Shown: one piece after another, positions 60,382 to 64,000 of the stretch
How the letters are laid out: every line of letters begins with the position of its first letter
Position numbering within the stretch: the stretch's first letter is position 1
Position numbers and translations under genes: made by a program
Source of the DNA: Sporosarcina luteola
GTDB taxonomy: Bacteria > Bacillota > Bacilli > Bacillales_A > Planococcaceae
Length of the DNA stretch: 64,000 nucleotides
Assembly (NCBI RefSeq): GCF_023715585.1
Contig: NZ_JAMBOK010000002.1
Location: 372,001-436,000 of the forward strand
Reading direction: 5' to 3'
Notes under the pieces: model-generated
Seen by the model: the letters and a program-made list of their open reading frames with translations, nothing else
Told to the model about the DNA's origin: nothing
Database searches by the model: none

Positions 60382-60425
60382 AAGTTCTTATTCAATTACT
60401 ACCGGATATTTAGTTCAACAAGAGA

Positions 60426-60448
60426 ACCGTCTATTGACGGTCTTTTTA
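60426..60448 (+). terminator. Rho-independent terminator
   Basis: Short stem ACCGTC / GACGGT with a four-base loop and TTTTT. Confidence 0.75.
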
Positions 60449-60595
60449 TTTGGGCAGAAGGGAGACTGTATGGAAAAATTCTGCCACTTGTATTGGGAAT
60501 CCATATAAATACTCGTAAATGACGGTCATTGATTGTAATTGTACAGTGAATTGATGTATACTTTTCAGTAGTTTGAAATAGTGAAGGTGAATTTA

Positions 60596-61420
60596 TTGAA
60601 AAAGAAAATTGGTTTATTATCGATATTGATAACCACTGCCGTTTTCCTGAGTGGTTGTTCCGGAGTCCAGAACAAAGAAGGAACGTTCTATAATATTTTC
60701 GTCAAGCCGATGGAATGGCTGCTTCACTACCTTGGTGAAACATTCAACGGAAGTTATGGACTGGCGATCATCGTCATCACTGTCGCCATCCGGTTGGTGC
60801 TCATGCCGCTAATGTTGAAAAACTATAAGGCGCAGCAAGAAATGAAAGTGAAAATGGACGCCCTCCGTCCGGAAATGGAAGACATCCAAAAACGCATAAA
60901 AGAAGCGAAAGAAAAGGAAGACAAAGAAGAGCAGATGAAGCTTCAGCAAGAGATGATGGGCTTGTACTCCAAGCACGGCGTCAATCCGTTGAACATGGGC
61001 TGTCTGCCGTTGATCATCCAGATGCCGATCATCATGGGCCTCTACTTCGCAATCCTTTACGCTCCGCCGGAAGTAAAGGAGCATCAATTCCTCTGGTTCA
61101 ACTTAGGTGAGCCGGATAAGATCATGATGCTAGTTGCCGGTGCGGTCTATTTCGTCCAAGCGCGAGTATCATTGTGGACGATGCCTGAGCAGCAAAAGCA
61201 GCAGATGAAGTTGTTCATCTATATGTCGCCGATCATGATCATGTTCATCTCATTCACTGTGATGGCTGCGCTTCCGCTCTATTGGGCGGTCGGTGGGCTA
61301 TTGCTCATTTTCCAAACATACTTGGGCAGGAAGTTTTACTATAAGGAAGTGGTACAACCGCTTCCTGAGACAAAGGCAGATGCAAAGACAGAAGCGAAGC
61401 CGAAGTCGAAAAAAGATTGA
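60596..61420 (+). CDS. yidC: Membrane protein insertase YidC/OxaA (lipoprotein type)
   Basis: 274-residue YidC of the Gram-positive SpoIIIJ/YqjG type, inserting membrane proteins with or without Sec. Lipobox LSGC (Cys21) is followed by five membrane helices; the insertase core begins with YGLAIIVITVAIRLVLMP, carrying the conserved Arg in the hydrophilic groove, and continues through a charged coiled-coil hairpin (about 85-120) and NPLNMGCLPLIIQMPI. The tail is Lys-rich for ribosome contact. TTG 60596 is chosen since GAAGGTGA lies about six bases upstream; the frame is open to 60581. No rnpA/rpmH neighbour, so it is the second, YqjG-like, copy. Confidence 0.92.
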   Translation: MKKKIGLLSILITTAVFLSGCSGVQNKEGTFYNIFVKPMEWLLHYLGETFNGSYGLAIIVITVAIRLVLMPLMLKNYKAQQEMKVKMDALRPEMEDIQKRIKEAKEKEDKEEQMKLQQEMMGLYSKHGVNPLNMGCLPLIIQMPIIMGLYFAILYAPPEVKEHQFLWFNLGEPDKIMMLVAGAVYFVQARVSLWTMPEQQKQQMKLFIYMSPIMIMFISFTVMAALPLYWAVGGLLLIFQTYLGRKFYYKEVVQPLPETKADAKTEAKPKSKKD

Positions 61421-61477
61421 ACAAAGGCATACTGGAGGCTGGAGAGCAATCTCCGGCCTTTTTTGGAGGGATTTAAC

Positions 61478-61723
61478 GTGAATCAGAAGATAGCAGGCAT
61501 CATCGGAATCGTTCTGCTTGGGATTGTGACATTGTTTTTTGTCGTTCGAGGGAAGTTGGACTATGCGATTCTGACAATGATGGCGCTCTTTACGTTGACG
61601 AATGCTTCAAGAGCTAAATCGTTCAAGGAACAAGGGTTTGAGAGGGAGTCCAAATGGATGCGCTATTTATCCATCCTGTTTGCGATTTCATTCATCGTTG
61701 TGTTAGTACTCATTATTTTTTAA
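61478..61723 (+). CDS. Small two/three-helix membrane protein
   Basis: 81-residue membrane protein with helices near 6-25, 29-45 and 60-80, separated by a basic loop (ASRAKSFKEQGFERESKW). Resembles small Bacillales membrane proteins of unknown function. GTG 61478 is chosen because GGAGG lies seven bases upstream. Follows yidC by 57 bases. Confidence 0.72.
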   Translation: MNQKIAGIIGIVLLGIVTLFFVVRGKLDYAILTMMALFTLTNASRAKSFKEQGFERESKWMRYLSILFAISFIVVLVLIIF

Positions 61724-61760
61724 TAAAAAACGTCCCCCGGTTACGGAGGACATGGACACA

Positions 61761-62915
61761 TCAATAAGCCAACTTTTTGCGGGTTGCGAGTACGATAAAA
61801 ATCGCAGGAATGGAACAGACGGTCATTCCTAAAAATGCGGTTCCTGGCGAGATCTCATAAAGATAGCCAGCTGGAAACGTCAGGATGGCAGTGCTCAAGC
61901 TCATCGCGAATGCGGCGTAGAAACCTTGGGCCGCGGCAATCTGCGAATTCGGAAGCTTTTTCGAAATGTATTGGATGAACGCGTAATGGGCGATTCCGAA
62001 CGACGCGGCATGCAAAACTTGCGTCGCGATGAAAATAAGCGCAGTCGGAAATAGGAAGACGAGCACCCAGCGCAACGTCGACCCGATTGCGGCAATGAGG
62101 AACATCGTTGAAATCCGTACGTCAGATAGTAGCCGATCCGCCTTTACGAAGAAAAGGATTTCGAAGAGGACGGCGATATTCAATATAATTCCGATATAAA
62201 ATCCGTTCACGTTCAAGTCGTCGAGGAACAGGAAGCCGTAATTATAATAAGAAGCGTGGGCGCCTTGGAGAAGTACGCCAAGCACCATTATGACCGCAAA
62301 GCCTTTCGTCGCGAATAAGTCCTTCAATCCGGTTTTCCGATTGCGCGGGTCTTTCCTATCAGGAATGCTTTGTAAAACGGCAGGCGCAGGACGGGAATAA
62401 AATATAACAGCAATCGCGAGTCCGGCAATCATCATGTACAGGATGGCTTGTTCATTCCAAATGGCTGTTGCTCCGCCTACGAGCAGGAGTGCAACGGTGT
62501 AACCGATTGAACCGAACGAGCGGCTTTTTCCGTAATGGACATGCTCCTTCTGCATGAGGACGGAGGCACCGCTTTCGACGGCCGGCAAGATGATCGGGTA
62601 GAAGGCGCTGAACAAAACCGTAATGACGAACAATACACTGAATGAAGAGTCGGGAATATAGAGGACGACAAGGAGCAGCGACAGCACTGTCATCCATTTC
62701 ATGACACGAATATATGACGTTCTTGCTGTCAAATAAGGGAAGACAAGGAACGTGGAAAACGACCGGGCGACCATCCCGGCACCCATGACGATGCTGGCGT
62801 CCTTAACGGACAAGCCCTTTTCAATCGTCAGCCAACCCGTCCAGTAGGGGAGAAAAACGCCCCATGTAAAGAAGAAAGTTAGAAAGCTTATCGATAGCCA
62901 CCGTTGATTATTCAT
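61761..62915 (-). CDS. MFS transporter, MFS_1-like/nucleoside-type
   Basis: 384-residue major facilitator with 12 helices. The pattern (short GVFLPYWTGWLTIEKGLSV N-terminus, VESGASVLMQKEHVHYGKSRSFGSIGY near 115-141, and LHAASFGIAHYAFIQYIS) matches the PF12832-type subfamily similar to LacY/nucleoside permeases. Substrate unknown. A weak AAGATTGTGAGG ribosome binding site precedes the ATG. The downstream gap holds a weak hairpin (61735-61750) near the convergent gene. Confidence 0.85.
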   Translation of the reverse strand: MNNQRWLSISFLTFFFTWGVFLPYWTGWLTIEKGLSVKDASIVMGAGMVARSFSTFLVFPYLTARTSYIRVMKWMTVLSLLLVVLYIPDSSFSVLFVITVLFSAFYPIILPAVESGASVLMQKEHVHYGKSRSFGSIGYTVALLLVGGATAIWNEQAILYMMIAGLAIAVIFYSRPAPAVLQSIPDRKDPRNRKTGLKDLFATKGFAVIMVLGVLLQGAHASYYNYGFLFLDDLNVNGFYIGIILNIAVLFEILFFVKADRLLSDVRISTMFLIAAIGSTLRWVLVFLFPTALIFIATQVLHAASFGIAHYAFIQYISKKLPNSQIAAAQGFYAAFAMSLSTAILTFPAGYLYEISPGTAFLGMTVCSIPAIFIVLATRKKLAY

Positions 62916-63054
62916 TCGTAATCCTCACAATCTTTCATTTACACATTCGCAAATAAATGATAGCATACACGGACTGGAAAGAACATCGTCATATGGCGAT
63001 TTGAACATAGTTAAAAATAAGAGATACCTAGAGTAGAAGGAAGGCCAACATAAG

Positions 63055-64000
63055 ATGAACCGGAAACGAAAGTATCAAAGTAGAAAAAAACCCAACAAGG
63101 CATTGACGATCACGCTGCTGCTGGCAAGTTTACTCATGACGGCAATCGTCGTGTGGATCGGCATGAATGATTGGGATGTAAATAGAACGTTGAGACAAGT
63201 GGGCATCGGTGAAAAAGAAACGCCGCCTGTGGAAGAGCGGGAAACGGAGGATGCGGAAAAACCGGAAGAGACGGAGCCGGAGACAGAACCTGAAGCGCCG
63301 GAAGAAGTAACACCTCCTGTCGAGGAAACACCTGTTGAAGAAGAGCCGCCTGCAGAAGTGAAAGAGCCCGAAACGAAAGAACCTGAAACGAAGGAGCCGG
63401 AGAAAAACGTAACGCCAGCAAAACCGGCACCAAAAAAAGAGGAGAAGCCGAATGTGACGGCAAAACCGCCGACAAGCCCGAATAATAATGGTTATGTCGA
63501 AGGCCAGAAGCTCCCGGACAAACCGACTATTATTAACGGGATTGTCATAGCGAATAAAAAGCATCCTTTGCCAAGCACCTATGCTCCTGGAGAAAGCAAG
63601 GAGGCGAGAGCCGCGTTCAATGAAATGGCGGCAGAGGCAACACTCTCCGGCATCAATTTGACTGCTTTCAGCACATACCGCCCGTATGAATACCAAGTGA
63701 CGCTCTATGAACGATACGTCAAAAAGGACGGCGTGGCAAATGCGGATAGATACAGTGCGCGCCCAGGCTATTCCGAGCATCAAACAGGACTTGCCTTTGA
63801 TATCGGTGAAGTGAACTACGAGAAGTACTGGGCATCATTTGAATTTGGGGATACGGAGGCTGGGAAGTGGGTAGCGGCTAACGCGTACCGCTACGGCTTT
63901 ATCCTCCGCTACCCGGAAGGCAAGGAACACATCACAGGCTACAGGCATGAATCATGGCATTTCCGTTATGTCGGAAAAGAAATCGCCGAAGAAATCTTCA
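63055..64000 (+). CDS. D-alanyl-D-alanine carboxypeptidase, M15B (VanY-like), partial at window end
   Basis: At least 315 residues, cut by the window edge with no stop codon. Layout: basic N-terminus, one membrane anchor (about 20-42), a Pro/Glu-rich extracytoplasmic spacer (about 55-140), then a peptidase M15B domain. The zinc motif SEHQTGLAFDIG (with its His and Asp) and ESWHFRYVG are intact, so the enzyme probably removes terminal D-Ala from peptidoglycan stem peptides. ATG 63055 is used; AGAAGGAAGG lies upstream. VanY-type homologues in Bacillales are housekeeping enzymes and do not imply vancomycin resistance. Confidence 0.92.
   Translation, partial: MNRKRKYQSRKKPNKALTITLLLASLLMTAIVVWIGMNDWDVNRTLRQVGIGEKETPPVEERETEDAEKPEETEPETEPEAPEEVTPPVEETPVEEEPPAEVKEPETKEPETKEPEKNVTPAKPAPKKEEKPNVTAKPPTSPNNNGYVEGQKLPDKPTIINGIVIANKKHPLPSTYAPGESKEARAAFNEMAAEATLSGINLTAFSTYRPYEYQVTLYERYVKKDGVANADRYSARPGYSEHQTGLAFDIGEVNYEKYWASFEFGDTEAGKWVAANAYRYGFILRYPEGKEHITGYRHESWHFRYVGKEIAEEIF

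Noticed and set aside
63055..64000. Vancomycin resistance VanY
   Set aside because: M15B carboxypeptidases are common housekeeping enzymes in Bacillales and no van genes are nearby.

Overview
The window looks like chromosomal DNA of a low-to-mid GC Bacillales bacterium, most likely a member of the Planococcaceae close to Sporosarcina. This is inferred from the gene set (Mrp antiporter, yclNOPQ-type iron uptake, ydaT- and ykvI-like genes, MntR, CvfB), strong AGGAGG-type ribosome binding sites, frequent TTG/GTG starts and several SigmaB-like promoters. No rRNA, tRNA, prophage, transposase or CRISPR array was recognised. About 70 genes are packed on both strands and most have clear Rho-independent terminators.

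Layout. 0.2-3.2 kb: a MacB-type ABC exporter and an HD-GYP protein. 3.3-9.3 kb: fumarase, HIT protein, PCYCGC lipoprotein, DinB-like protein, a PP-loop ATPase, a small HExxH protein and a SAM methyltransferase. 9.5-17.9 kb: nitroreductase, a glutamate-synthase-like gene broken by one stop codon, acyl-CoA synthetase, a YdaT-like stress protein, PutP, a glyoxalase-like protein and HflX. 18-27 kb: an ABC exporter, a lipoprotein, a Fur-controlled siderophore uptake operon, a DUF342-like protein and a niacin transporter. 27.5-35.2 kb: small kinases and hydrolases, a cysteine-free uracil-DNA glycosylase relative, a second gene broken by one stop codon (an ABC exporter), alkyladenine glycosylase, a PfpI protein and YkvI. 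35.5-40.7 kb: flavohaemoglobin and NsrR around an NsrR box, PpaC, a Rieske oxidoreductase and a DsbA-like protein. 40.8-46.6 kb: the complete seven-gene Mrp Na+/H+ antiporter. 46.9-54.9 kb: a Usp-like protein, MurB, YceI, an S58 peptidase, the CadC-CadA metal-efflux pair and a double GNAT protein. 55-64 kb: MntR, CvfB, small membrane and stress proteins, YidC, an MFS permease and a D,D-carboxypeptidase cut by the window end.

Functional themes are ion, metal and redox homeostasis: iron uptake under Fur, manganese sensing by MntR, Cd/Zn/Pb efflux under CadC, nitric oxide defence under NsrR, and Na+/H+ exchange by Mrp. Several small genes have candidate SigmaB promoters, suggesting a scattered general-stress regulon.

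The least explained signal is a set of seven intergenic arrays built from an 8-10 base core repeated every 20 or 21 bases, that is, every two DNA helical turns. The four array families differ in sequence but appear to be variants of one core (roughly R-C-S-S-N-Y-A-A). A second class of longer hairpin-rich repeats occurs only between convergent genes. Two otherwise intact genes each carry one nonsense codon.
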